Counted from the stretch's first letter, positions 9,028 through 18,882 are shown. The stretch: DNA of 64,000 nt from Prorocentrum cordatum (GCA_963575745.1 CAUYUJ010011481.1:187001-251000); one strand, 5' to 3'. Notes: a model not told the origin generated them from the letters alone. Program-made: numbers and translations.

Positions 9028-9664
9028 CTACGCGGGAGCCCTATGTGTTGCCCCCCCGCTGCTAGAAGAACCCTCGAGGCCAGAAGAACGGGCAACCTTT
9101 GAATTGCTCCCGTCGTCATCAGTCGGCCCCCCGCGATTGCGCTTGACCTGCTTGCCGAGCGACTGGCACTTGAGAAACACCCACTGCAGGTTCTCGGGGG
9201 TAGGCGGCAAGCTCGCGAACGACGGATTCAAGTTGAGAGGCATCGTAGTATGAACATCGCCCACGGTGATGCCATTGTAGGTGAAGCTAGGCAACGTCAC
9301 AGTTACGACCGAGCACCTAGTACCCTCAGAGAGCGCCTTCAAGGCCCGAGCGTCGAGCCTGTGACGGTAGACAGATTTTTCGACGCGCTTCTCATCAGCA
9401 TCGTGACCTAACTCTTGTTTGCTGGCGTTCTTCTGGGTCGACTCTAGAAGCTGCACTACCTGACTGCGCTGTGCTGTATGTGCGAGCGTTGATGGGCCAT
9501 CGCTGCATCTGCTTGTCACCCTTTTTGAACTTGATGTAATCATCACGGCCAATGGAGATGACCTCCGCGCCGTGCCACCCCTGATACTGCGAGCAGGCCC
9601 TTGACATTGTGAGCGTCCTCTCGGTGGTGATCGGGCACAGATCCAGCTGCTTCACGTCAGCCAT
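9028..9664 (-). pseudogene. Unknown gene, about 210 residues, one frameshift
   Basis: The start is the ATG at 9662-9664 (MADVKQLDLCPITTERTLTM). The first frame runs through GWHGAEVISIGRDDYIKFKK and QRWPINARTYSTAQ. A second frame takes over near 9470-9480 (RSQVVQLLESTQKNASKQEL). It continues as SVVTVTLPSFTYNGITVGDV, LPPTPENLQWVFLKCQSLGK and a Ser/Gly-rich end with stop at 9028. Both frames are protein-like only on their own side of the switch, so a one-base indel (mutation or assembly error) is the simplest reading. The gap is too short for an intron. Family not recognised. Confidence 0.5.
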
Positions 9665-10906
9665 GCCGACGCCCTGACGCGTGGAGCTGAACCAACACAA
9701 GATTTACAAGTGACAGGAGCAACGCGCGAGAAAGCTTAAACCAGAATGGCTATGGTGGACATGGTGACTTTCACATGTAAAACACCTCTGGCACGTTGAA
9801 TACTGTGTTGATTGCATGTGCGATGTGTGTGTGTGCGTGTGTGTGTGTGCGTGTGTGTGTGTGTGCGTGCTTCGCCCACGATGTAGTTTGCACGCTGTGC
9901 GAATGTGTTGACGATTGCGTCCGAGATCCACCCAGTGCTTTCTCTTGTGAACACATGATCATTTTACACGTGTGTTGTGCGGTTCTGTGTTCCTCGTCCT
10001 CTGAGTGTTTTTTTCAAGAAAAACGCCGGATTCAAGTCACCAGCTCTTTCGAGTCCTCCTCCACCTCTTTCTTCTTCTCCTCCTCCTCCTCCTCCTCCTC
10101 CTCTTCCTTCTCCTTATGCTCCATAATCATTCTTCTCCTCACCGCGCCCCCAGCCCAAGTAAGAGGTGCGCCATGGTTGCGAGAGGGCCAGCGTAATCTA
10201 CCGCGTCACCTGCTGTGTCCATGTCATCCTCATCCTCCTCCCCATCCCCTCCTCCTCCCCCTCATCTTCCAACCCGTCTCTCTCGCAGCGGGAGCGGGTG
10301 GCGCCTGGCACTCGTTGACGAGGTGGCCGCGGGGGCGGCGCGGTGCGGAGGGAAGCGCAGCCGTCGTCGTTGCCGACATCCGTCAAACGCTCCGACCCTC
10401 CTCATCCTTCTCCTCCTCCTCCTGCTCCTCCTCCTGCTCCTCCTGCCCCTCCTCATCCTACTCATCCTATCGCGCCCATGGGGGGGAGGGAAGAAGGATG
10501 AGGAGGAGGCTGAGGAGGAGGAGTAGGAGGAGGATAAGGATGATGATGAGGAGGAGGAGGATGAGAAGGATAAGGATTGGGATGAGGATGAGGAGGATGA
10601 GGAAGGATGACAGATGAGGATTGAGAACATGCTGCCTGTCGCTAGCCCAATCGGGGCCAGAAGATTCAACGCCTCTCGCCGAGGCTTCTGTCACGCAAAC
10701 GCTTATTCTGCAACGAGCAATATACAGACACACAGCACGGTGCTTAAAGACAACAGGCGAAATTGGCCAGCGTCGAAGGAGAGAGGATGACTGTACCGAA
10801 ATGTGAAGTAGGAAGGACAGGGAACTATGATAGCATGGTAGTGGTAGACATGAAGAGTGAGGAGAGGAGAAAACGAGCGCGCTGCTCACGACAGCGCCTG
10901 CTGCAC
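9665..10906. other. Intergenic spacer with TG, TCC and GGA tracts
   Basis: A (TG)n/(TGCG) microsatellite lies at about 9826-9871. TCC tracts lie at 10060-10115, 10225-10262 and 10395-10475. A GGA/GAT tract at 10496-10613 is complementary in kind to the preceding TCC tract. No protein-like frame; Ser- or Arg-rich frames here are microsatellite translations. Confidence 0.65.
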
Positions 10907-13900
10907 TCACTTGCGAGCGCGCTTCGTGGCGGGCGCAGGCTTCCCACCGTGCACGGCGGCGGGCGCCTTCTCAGACCCCTGGGCGTACAGCAGGAAGTCT
11001 CCAGGCGCGAGCTTCACCTTGTTCACAAGGATCGGGATCTCAATGGAGAACTCATCCTGGATATTGCCGTGGTCGCCCTGCGTGCTGCCGAACGCTGTGA
11101 TCTGGAACGATGCCTTTTCGAAATGCATTGTCGCCTTGCTCTGTTCAGACGTAGATGGCACACACCAAAATGGTGCAACGAAGTTCTTGTCAGCGTCGTC
11201 CTTGCCAGTTGACAAGTGCGGCCCAATGCTGAACCTGACGAGCTTGGCCCGAAGCTTGAGCTCGATCCCCACGTCGACGTGCTTATCTGGCAGCTCGTCG
11301 CCGTCGGTCCTGTACTTCATGTTCATGCTGGCAGGCGGAAGCATCAGCATATCCTTCTCGAATGGCTTCGTCACTTGCACGCACCAGGGGTTCGTGAAGA
11401 TCCGAATGCCAGTGTGCGTCTGCTCATGGAACGCTAGGTCACTCAAGCGGTTCAAGCTGACGTTGATGTGGGACTTGATCCACTATATTTTCCACTGGTC
11501 GTGGTTCTCTGGTAAGTCGCAGTGGAAGGACACCTCCCGCTGCGGCTTCTGGTTCGTCACGGCCCACTCCTTCTTGAAGTCGTCAAGGTTGACGGACTTC
11601 ACGTCGGAGGCCCAACACCCCGTAGGCTCTAACGTTGCCGTCTCCTCGGAGATGCTGGCGATCCGCCACAGCGGGCACGTGTCCTGAACGTCCTTCCTCA
11701 GCTTCACCATTGCCCCGACGACGTACCCAGCCTTACCCATGTGGTAGCGCTTGCTAGTCATGTCCTGCATGGACGCCATGGCTGTGACGACGCTCTGCCC
11801 AGCACTGCCAGCGCTAGCGTCGTCGAGTGCCGCAGGCACTGGCGCCGCAACAACCTGGGATTGCCAAAATGGAGGTGGAGGGGCGGAACGACGCACGGCA
11901 GGAGTTCGAAGCAGGAAGATGAGGTCACGGAGGAGGAGGAGGAGGAGCAGCAGGAGGAGCAGGAGGAGTGGCGGGTGAGGGTGAGGAGGATGAGGAGGAG
12001 GAGGACGAGGAGGAGCAGAAGGAGGAGGGGTAGGAGGAGGAGGAGGAGGTGGATCCCGTTCAACCAACGATTCTGATTTGAGACTGTGAGGTCGACGCCA
12101 AACGACCAACGTTTCTGATTTTAGAAAGTGGGGTCGACGCCAAACGACCAAAGATTCTGATATTAGAAATCCAGGTCGATACCTTCGGACATGCTTTCTT
12201 CACGATGCGGTGGGACGGTGCCCAGGGGTTCGAAATCTCCACGTTCGTCGTGGCCTTGATTGCGTCTATCAGGACCTGGCATCCACTCTCGAGGGTCTCG
12301 TAGTCGATCGCTTCCTGCGGGGGTGGGCGCAGTGCAAGATAGAATGCTGAAGCAAGTAGGGCTGGAGAAGGACGATGTGACTGGGAGGGCGGGACGGATG
12401 AACCGTGGAATATGATGAGGAGGATGAGGAGGATGAGGGGGAGGATGAGGAGGAGGAGGGGGGGGATATAGATGAGGGAGGAGGATAAGAATAACGCGGA
12501 GGAGGAGGAGGGGCACTCGAAAGAGTTGGTGGCTTGAAGCCGGCTTCTTTGAAATAAAGGATGAGGCGGGAGAGGAATAGGAAGCGGAGGATGCGGAAGA
12601 AGAGGAGGAGGACGAGGAGGAGAAGGATGAGGGGGAGGAGGTGGTGCTTTTTGGTTGGCGCGAGTAGTCCTTGGACTGCTTCCCCTTCTTCAAGAGCCAG
12701 TTCACGATGCGAATGTCGTGGCGGGCGATCAGCTCCAGCTGGCGCTCCTTCGGGATGCCTTCCACGCTGTTGATGATCTCCCTGCCCTGCTCCATGATGA
12801 GCTCCGCCTTCTGCACGATGCCGATGTTTTCCAAGGCCGTCAGCTTCCCGAGGTCGCTGTCTTTGATGAGCTCGCAGCGCCCGTCGACCATCTTGTTCAA
12901 GGGGCACCCAACCATCTGGCTCATCAAGGCAGCCATCCGGACCCTGTTCATCGGAGTGATCGTGGACCACTGCACGCCTGCAATATTATCGAGAAACGAA
13001 CCGCCGACCGTGCCCCACGAAGAAGCAGCGCCAGAAGGGCTCTTGACAAGCAGGTTCCGTATATCACGCAACTCCGTCAACTGCTCACCAGGGAACTTCT
13101 TCGCCACGCGCATGACAGCGAGGCTGTAGCTTGACCACAAAGGCTCCTGCTTGACGGTCTCGGCCCTAGCCGCCTCCCACGCAGCGTCCTCGTCGTGGGT
13201 TCCAGCAGTCATCAAGGCAACGGCGTGGCTGTACATCGTCATGATCCCCTCCATCTCTGTCATCTCCAGGGCTGCCTTGTGGTTGAGCGCTGCGTTTCCG
13301 ATGGCGACGATCTCCGGGTACTTCGCCACCAGGTCCGCGCTCAGCATGTTGAACTCGAAACCGTAGGTGAGAGCTTTCTTGATGCCAGGCCAAGCGACGC
13401 CCATGCGCTCCTTGTCAAAGAAGCCAGCAGGCGCCACGATCGGATCGTCGAACGGAGCGCCGCTCTGGATGCCCTTCATGAAGACCACGCAATGGGATCC
13501 TCCAAAAGTGGCGCCCAATGCAGTAGTCACGGGCGCGATGCCGTGGGCGCCGCACGCGCGGCTGTTGACCTGCACGACTTCGGCGTGGCGGGTGGTGCCT
13601 GGCTGGACCTCCACAGCCCAGTTGTCAGCGTTGGCTTTCCGATAGGAGTAGCCGCCCTTGCAGTGCCGAGCGCCGTTGGCGAACGCCTCTGTAACCTGCG
13701 CGGGCGGCGGGGGGAAGGCGTGGGAGGAGGACACTGAGGATGAGGATGAGGATGGGAGGCGGATGTTTTCAAGCTTTCGTTTCTGAACTGGAAGAAGGCC
13801 CAGGCCCTGAAACGTTTGAGAGCTCTGTCAGGCCCCCTCAGACTTCGGCATCATCGACAGCACCCTCACCCCCTCTTGCGGAGCAAATAGGGGGGAAGGA

Positions 13901-14113
13901 ATAGTTACAAACTATATAGAACGCTGACGCCCATGCCGCCGCGATTGACAGGATCCGCCACGAGGTTCTGGACCCTGTGGGTGCACTTCCACAGCAGCTC
14001 TGGGTGAGGCGTGAGGATGTCAACCAAGCTGTCCCACGCCTTCACCTGCTGCCCGTCCTGCGAGTACTGCAGGAGGACCCTCGCGACGTCAGCATCCACG
14101 GCAGCGATTGCCT
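10907..14113 (-). CDS. Unknown multi-exon gene, about 760 residues, with in-frame TAG
   Basis: Four exons join in phase: 14113-13929 (AIAAVDADVARVLLQYSQDG...NRGGMG), 13695-12670 (VTEAFANGARHCKGGYSYRK ... NWLLKKGKQSK), 12314-12183 (EAIDYETLESGCQVLIDAIK ... KKACPK) and 11854-10907 (VVAAPVPAALDDASAGSAGQ ... PATKRARK-stop). Acceptors are CGCGCAG, CCGCAG and CCCAG; donors are GTCAGC, a non-canonical GACTAC and GTATCG. Non-GT donors are known in dinoflagellates. The last exon contains a TAG at 11483-11485 in the middle of otherwise continuous protein (HDQWKI-stop-WIKSHINV). This is either a disabling point mutation or an error. No catalytic motif is recognised. The C-terminus is basic (KRARK), suggesting nuclear or nucleic-acid contact (inference). 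An upstream exon is likely (14215-14320). Confidence 0.6.
11855..12182 (-). other. Intron with expanded TCC polypyrimidine tract
   Basis: On the gene strand: GTATCG donor, the 43-bp repeat units (12068-12183), then a TCC tract (11920-12050) leading to the CCCAG acceptor at 11855. Confidence 0.6.
12068..12183. repeat. 43-bp tandem repeat with TTCTGATATTAGAA/GGTCGAC, right cluster
   Basis: Three units built as TTCTGATnTTAGAAA, GTGGGGTCGACGCC, AAACGACCAA. Starts are near 12070, 12112 and 12155, a period of about 42-43 bp. The last unit overlaps the exon end at 12183. It is related to the cluster at 8490-8605. Confidence 0.75.
12315..12669 (-). other. Intron with TCC tract and internal GGA/GAT repeats
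   Basis: Lies between exons ending at 12670 and starting at 12314. The + strand shows GATGAGGAGGATGAGG at 12413-12480 and GAGGAGGAG at 12590-12640. The donor would be the non-canonical GA (GACTAC). The acceptor is CCCCCGCAG. Confidence 0.5.
13696..13928 (-). other. Intron with pyrimidine-rich 3' end
   Basis: Donor GTCAGC at 13928, acceptor CCGCGCAG before 13695. The last 60 bp on the gene strand are TCC/CCTC-rich. Confidence 0.55.
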
Positions 14114-14214
14114 CTGGCAAGGAGGAGGGGGAGGAGGATGGATGACGAGGAAAAGGATAAGGAATAGAAACATGAGAAGAAAAAGAGAAGGATGATTCGG
14201 ATATGGTGGAGGCT

Positions 14215-14320
14215 CGCAGGCCTCAGCCACAGGCTGGCGCGCAGCCATGCCTCCAAAGTCGTCTGTGGCGAACTTCGAAGGACTGGGTTCGAAGGTGAAC
14301 CACCCACAAGGGGGTTTGGT
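14215..14320 (-). CDS. Probable upstream exon of the unknown multi-exon gene
   Basis: The frame GWFTFEPSPSKFATDDFGGM, then AARQPVAEACE, is protein-like and collinear with the exon at 14113. The intervening 14114-14214 is TCC-rich on the gene strand and ends TTGCCAG. The exact donor could not be fixed: the phase-1 junction needed by the next exon has no obvious GT. The sequence upstream dissolves into GTTTAGC repeats, so the gene's 5' end is lost or lies further right. Confidence 0.4.
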
Positions 14321-14332
14321 CCAAAACGGCAA

Positions 14333-14700
14333 TACGGCGGTGGGCGCTAAAGGTTTAGCAAAGGTCTTGCCGATGGTTGCTAACCCTTTTAGCTAAACGT
14401 CTTGACGTTTAGCTAAACCTTTAGCAAACTGGTCCTGTAAACCCTTGGCAACCCAGAAGAGAGTTGCAACCCCTTGGCCCTAAACGATTGCTTGGGGATA
14501 CAAAGGGTCCTCAGGATTACATCTCCGAAAGCCAACTACGCGCAAACGTTGTAACGTTTAGCTGGGTTACCAACACTTGTGAAGACATGTCCAATGCTTG
14601 GCATGAGATGGCTGACACTTCTTGAACTGATACGCAATGGTTGCTATATGGTTACTAAATGGTTGCAACAGCTCTGGGGTTTGGCAAGCCACTTTCCCCT
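14333..14700. repeat. GTTTAGC/GCTAAA dispersed repeat, right locus
   Basis: GCTAAAGGTTTAGCAAAGG, TTAGCTAAACG (three times), ACGTTTAGCTGGG, and related GGTTGC / TTGGCAACC words. It mirrors the locus at 835-1045. No coding frame. Confidence 0.75.
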
Positions 14701-14708
14701 CCAAGCAG

Positions 14709-14752
14709 GGGTGCCCGGGTGCCCGGGGTGCCCAGAAGTGCCCGGGGATGCC
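14709..14752. repeat. GTGCCCGGG repeat, right locus
   Basis: GGGGTGCCCGGGTGCCCGGG followed by GTGCCCAGAAGTGCCCGGGG. The same words and the same orientation as at 720-752. Confidence 0.75.
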
Positions 14753-14754
14753 TA

Positions 14755-14846
14755 GCCCAATAGCCCTATATCCCTATAGCCCAATAGCCCAATCGCCATA
14801 TATCCCTATAGCACTATAATCCTATAGCCCTATAGCTGTACCTATA
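14755..14846. repeat. CCCTATAG/CCCAATAG 8-10 bp satellite, short block
   Basis: Units TATAGCCC, AATAGCCC and TATATCCC repeated about ten times. The same satellite returns at 16279-16610. Confidence 0.85.
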
Positions 14847-14889
14847 CGACCACCCTTCGGGTGATAAGGAAGTTCGGGGGGGGAACCAA

Positions 14890-15118
14890 CGTCTCACTGG
14901 ATCGGTCTCACTATCGATATCCGTATCGATCTCACTATCGGTCTCGCTCGATCGATCTCACTCGATCGATCTCACAATCGATCTCACTCGATCTATCTCA
15001 TTCGATCGATCTCACAATTGATCTCACAATCGATCTCACAATCGATCACACAATCGATCTCACATTGGGTCTCAATATCGATCTCACTATCGATATCACA
15101 ATCGCTCTGATAATCAAC
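14890..15118. repeat. ATCGATCTCACA 12-bp tandem satellite
   Basis: About 18 imperfect units of TATCGATCTCAC / AATCGATCTCAC. Each contains the palindrome ATCGAT or a one-base variant. Confidence 0.9.
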
Positions 15119-15931
15119 ATCATCATCATCATCAGCATCATCAACACCATCATCATCAACATTGTCATCATCATGAGGGCACCGTCATCATTGTCATCAT
15201 CATCATCATCAACATAAACATCATCAACGTCAGCATCATCATCGGGACAACATCATCATCACCATCATCGTCTCATCGTCATCACCATCATCATCGGGAC
15301 ACAGTCATCGTCATCATCATCAGCAGCATCATCATTATCATCATCATAATCGGGACACCATCATGATCACCACCGTCTTCATCATCAACATTATCATCAA
15401 CATCGTCATCCTCCTCGGGGGGACATTATCATCATGATCATCGCATCATCATCATCATCATCATCATCGACATCATCATCGTCAACAACATCATCATCAT
15501 TGGGGCACCATCATCATGAGCAACATCATCATCAACATCGTCATTATCATTATTACCATCATCGGGACACCATCAGCATGACCATCATCGGGGCACCATC
15601 ATCATCACCAACATCATCATCATCAACATCATTATCGCCGGGGCACCATCTACATCAACATCATCATCACCAATATCATCTGAATCATCATCATCATCAT
15701 CATCATCATCGGGACACCATCATCGTCATCATCATCGACATAATCATCATGAGCATCATCACCCTCATCATCGGGACGCTATCATCATCATCGACACAGT
15801 CATCGTCATCATCATCATCTTCATCGGGACACCATCATCATCATCATCATCTCATCATCGTCATCGTCATCATCGTCATCATCATCATCGTCGTCATCAT
15901 CATCATCATCATCATCTCATCATCATCATCC
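15118..15931. repeat. CAT trinucleotide megatract punctuated by GGGACACC
   Basis: About 800 bp of CAT/CGT/CAC triplets. Every 30-80 bp (for example near 15237, 15295, 15351, 15562, 15709, 15823) it is interrupted by CGGGACACC or GGGGCACC. The long Ser/His/Ile frame across it is a microsatellite translation. Confidence 0.9.
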
Positions 15932-16028
15932 TCGCGGGACACCGCGGGACACCGGTGGGACACCGCGGGACACCGCGGGACACCGCGGGACACCGCGGGA
16001 CAACGGCGGGACACCGCGGGGTCCCGCG
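15932..16028. repeat. CGGGACACCG 10-bp tandem array
   Basis: About nine copies of CGGGACACCG (one ACAACGG variant), directly after the CAT tract. It is built of the same word that interrupts the tract. Confidence 0.9.
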
Positions 16029-16170
16029 CCCCGGATGAGAAACATTTGGTCCGGCCGCGCCTCAGCCACAGGAGGACACCGCAGGACACCGGCGGCACAC
16101 CGCGGGGCCCCGCGCCCCGGAAGAGAAACATTTGGTCTGGCCGCGCCTCAGCCACAGGAGACTTTTTCTC
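16029..16170. repeat. Two direct copies of a 79-bp unit
   Basis: CGCGCCCCGGATGAGAAACA, TTTGGTCCGGCCGCGCCTCA and GCCACAGGAG occur at about 16027 and again at about 16107, separated by further GGACACCG units. Confidence 0.85.
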
Positions 16171-16278
16171 GCCCGCCCACGCAGCTTCGCCTCGCACGCA
16201 CGGCACGCACGAACACGAAACCGAAACCGATTTCCCGGTGGGGGGCTCGCCGTTCCACTTCGATCTCACCCCCTCACC

Positions 16279-16610
16279 TCCGATAGCCCTATAGCCCAAT
16301 AGCCCACCCAATAGCCCAATAGCCCCATAGCCCCATAGCCCCATAGCCCTATAGCCCTATAGCCCCATAGCCCTATAGCCCTATAGCCCTATAGCCCTAT
16401 GGTCCTAAAGCCCTATAGCCGTATATAGCCCTATAGCCCTATAGCCCGAATAGCCTTATAGCCCTTAGCCCTATAGCCCTATAGCCCTGTAGCCCTATAG
16501 TCCCATAGCCCTAATGGCTTCTAGCCCTATATCCCTATGGCCACATCGTCCTATAGCCCTATAGCCCTATAGCCCCGTAGCCCTAAAGCCCTGAAGCCCC
16601 ATAGCCCCCC
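16279..16610. repeat. CCCTATAG 8-bp satellite, long block
   Basis: About 40 copies of TAGCCCTA with CCCAATAG, CCCCATAG and CCCGTAG variants. The core CTATAG is palindromic. It is not the TTTAGGG/TTAGGG telomere repeat. Confidence 0.9.
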
Positions 16611-16639
16611 CAAATTCTGATTGGGTTTTTTCTCTGGTA

Positions 16640-16677
16640 TCATCATTCTGTAGAGGGACAGGCCCGACTTAGTCCAA
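16640..16677. mobile_element. M1 right end fragment
   Basis: TTCTGTAGAGGGACAGGCCC followed by GACTTAG matches the M1 right terminus. No left end is seen within the satellite to its left. Confidence 0.55.
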
Positions 16678-17229
16678 GGCATGAGCGGCAGAGCGACCAC
16701 GGGTGCCGAGTTCGGCCAGGGCGGAGGCGCCCCTCCGCGGGGGCAGCGCGCAGGAGCCGCGCGGCCGCTGCGACCTGGTGCGCGCGGCGGTCGTCGCGCT
16801 CGGGTGGGCCGAGGGGGCCGCTCCGCGCGCGGGAGGCAGGAGTGCGCGCGGCAGCCACCGCGCAAGCGGCCACGGTGAGAAGGGGCCCCTTGCCGCTCGA
16901 CGTAGCACGCCCAGCAGAGGAGCAAGGAGGAGGAGGAGGAGGATCGAAGTTCTCAGGAGCAACGTCAGGGGGGGACTGGTTCAGGGGAGAGAAGCATCGA
17001 GCTGGAATCGGCGATAGATCGGCGAGAAGGGCGGCGGGGGCGAGCTGGGCAGGACGCCTGCGTCGTGTTAGTTAGCGAGGGCCTCAGCAGCGGGGCCCCG
17101 CGGCGCATGGTGGATCGGGAGCGGGCAAGGGGGCCCGGTGCCGACCCGACCAAGCGGGGAAACCCTCCCTCACGGCACGGGGGCTTTCTTCGTGCGCCTG
17201 CTGACGCAGGACTGGGTGTCGGCGCAGTC
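16678..17229. other. Very GC-rich non-coding stretch
   Basis: Dense CpG, no repeat copy found, and frames rich in Arg/Ala/Gly in all directions as expected from composition. Nothing else is supported. Confidence 0.5.
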
Positions 17230-17420
17230 GCGCCGAGTGGGAGGCCCTTCTTGAAGGGGCCCCAGGACACACAAATAAATACACACAAATAAAATCATCC
17301 CCCATATTTTCCCATATGTTCTGGGTTTCTGTCTTCCCGCCCACTTCCCATATTTTCCCATATTTTCTGGGAAATCGAGGATTAATTGTGTCTGTGTGTT
17401 TCTTTTCCTCCTGACTTCTC
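17230..17420. repeat. R4 dispersed repeat, copy a
   Basis: CCCATATTTTCCCATATGTT, CTGGGTTTCTGTCTTCCC and GTGTCTGTGTGTTTC in this order. The same order with about 70-80% identity by eye lies at 19205-19385, and a more decayed copy at 49095-49295. Confidence 0.7.
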
Positions 17421-17565
17421 TCCGCATGGATTCGAGTGCGTCTCGATGCCAGCTTTCACGGTGTGGCCCTCTGGCCATAGATTCACCCGGCGGGGGAGTC
17501 GACGCTGACGGCCGCTGCGTCTGAGAGACCCACGCAGTGGACGCCCTGGGTCGAGGTGTAGCGTT

Positions 17566-17850
17566 AGGTCGGGCGTGTCCCCCTCCAGACGGAACTCGCA
17601 GGGACAATCAAAGACAGTCCACAAATGCTCCCAACACAACCAAAAAAGGATCCAACAAATCGTCCCCTGACTATTTCGTGAACTATTTTCAAGTCGGGCC
17701 TGTCCTCCTACAAATTGCAAACGGATCTTGGAGGACAATGGGAAAATGGTCCAGACAATACCCCAAAACCCAAAACGGCAAACAAATGCTCAAAACATCG
17801 TCCCCACACCATATTTTGACTACTTTTGCAGAGCAGGGACCGGCCGTCCC
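17566..17850. mobile_element. Two M1 elements in tandem
   Basis: M1 left ends at 17566 (AGGTCGGGCGTGTCCCCCTC) and 17691 (AAGTCGGGCCTGTCCTCCTA). The internal signature CGTCCCCTGACTATTTCGTG appears in the first and CATCGTCCCCACACCATATT in the second. A decayed right end (GGACCGGCCGTCCC) lies near 17840. The second element seems to have landed in, or replaced, the right end of the first. Confidence 0.6.
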
Positions 17851-17864
17851 GGCATTCCTATAGT

Positions 17865-18068
17865 CATACCACGACATGTTCTACATGTTCTTAGAACCCA
17901 AAAATGTTCGAACAACAAAAACAATATTCTTAGAACATAAACCCGATGTGTTACAACAAGACAGTCCCAGCCAGAAATGTCCTAAAAACACTTCGTGGGA
18001 ACCAGAAGAGGTTCTTAGAACATTGTTTCGTGGGGTGTGATAGGCGAGCCAGGACGCTTCGCCACTGC
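17865..18068. mobile_element. M5 repeat with GTTCTTAGAAC near-palindromes, copy a
   Basis: GTTCTTAGAAC or one-base variants occur near 17888, 17925 and 18013. The element ends GGCGAGCCAGGACGCTTCGC. Copies at 33590-33810 and 36728-36945 share order and wording, including GATGTG(T/C)TACAACAAGACAG and the same ending. Confidence 0.7.
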
Positions 18069-18081
18069 TTGATTTTGAGTA

Positions 18082-18261
18082 TTCCAGATTTCGTAATAAA
18101 AGGGAGGGGGTCTGGACCCTCCAAGCCAAGCCATTTCAGACCTCCCCCGTGGGAGAAACCTCCAAAGCATCGTCCCCAGACCCCCCAGGCCCTCCAAGAT
18201 AGCCTGGAAGAGACCCCCCCCCCGAAATGAGACCCCCCTCCCTCTATTACGAAATCTGGAG
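18082..18261. mobile_element. M2 Stowaway-like TIR element, copy a
   Basis: 180 bp, ends TTCCAGATTTCGTAATAAAA ... TTACGAAATCTGGAG, with flanking TA on both sides (18080-18081, 18262-18263). The TIRs extend about 31 bp into GGGAGGGGGTC. TA target duplication plus a CTCC start is the Tc1/mariner (Stowaway) pattern. No ORF, so it is non-autonomous. It belongs to the same subgroup as 29668 and 55289. Confidence 0.85.
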
Positions 18262-18398
18262 TACTCATCCGGCAGAGGCATGCGCCCGACGTGCCGTGCG
18301 GCGCCGAGGGCTCGCCGTCGGCGAGCCGCGCGCGCGCGCCGCTCCCCGCGGCGGCGGGAGCGCACGGGGCGCCCCCCCCCCGCGTTGCTCGACTTTGG

Positions 18399-18602
18399 AC
18401 GCCCGAAATGGGCACGGAAAGAATGGGCACAATGCCAAACAACAAATGTTGTCCCAAACCAACAGCGGCCTCTGTTGGGCAGGCGGTCTTCTGTCTCAAA
18501 TGGACACAGGCCGCGGCGGCGCGGACAGCGAGTCCTGTTCAAAATGAACGGGAACTGCTGTTGGGCATTGAACCCATCCTTTCCGTACCCATTTCGGGCG
18601 TG
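18399..18602. mobile_element. M10 TIR element, copy a (uninterrupted)
   Basis: Ends GACGCCCGAAATGGGCACGG ... CCGTACCCATTTCGGGCGT, with TIRs of about 45 bp including AATGCC(C)AACAACA. About 205 bp. Copy b at 29637-30020 is the same element split by an M2 insertion. Confidence 0.8.
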
Positions 18603-18689
18603 CAGATCGACGCCCGCCGGGGCCGCCCGGGCCGGCCGCGGGGCCGCGGGCGCAGGGCGCTGCCGCAGGGCGCTGCGGGCACCGGGCTT

Positions 18690-18882
18690 CGGTCGGGCAC
18701 GGTCCCCCTGCAGGGGGAGCTTGGACGAAGAAGGAAAACAATACCAAAGACAAAGAAAGAAAAAACACAAACACAAAAGCCCAAAAGGTGCCCAGGATTG
18801 CTCCACAGCTGGTCCCCAGACTGTGTTCTGACTAGTTCTGAAGCCTCCCCCCTGCAGAGGGGTCCGTCCCCCTGCAGGGGGA
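18690..18882. mobile_element. M1 element, copy d
   Basis: Left GGTCGGGCACGGTCCCCCTG then CAGGGGGAGC; internal GGTCCCCAGACTGTGTTCTG; right CCCCCTGCAGAGGGGTCCG plus a second CCCCCTGCAGGGGGAACG. About 190 bp. Confidence 0.75.

Noticed and set aside
682-14752. GTTTAGC loci as long terminal repeats of a 14-kb retrotransposon
   Set aside because: The two loci are not alignable as direct repeats, no primer-binding site or polypurine tract is seen, and the genes between lack gag-pol motifs.
15434-16294. 286-residue Ser/His/Ile-rich frame
   Set aside because: Translation of a CAT microsatellite and following tandem repeats.
16279-16610. CCCTATAG array as a telomere
   Set aside because: The unit is 8 bp with a CTATAG core, not TTTAGGG or TTAGGG, and it is internal with a short second block 1.4 kb away.
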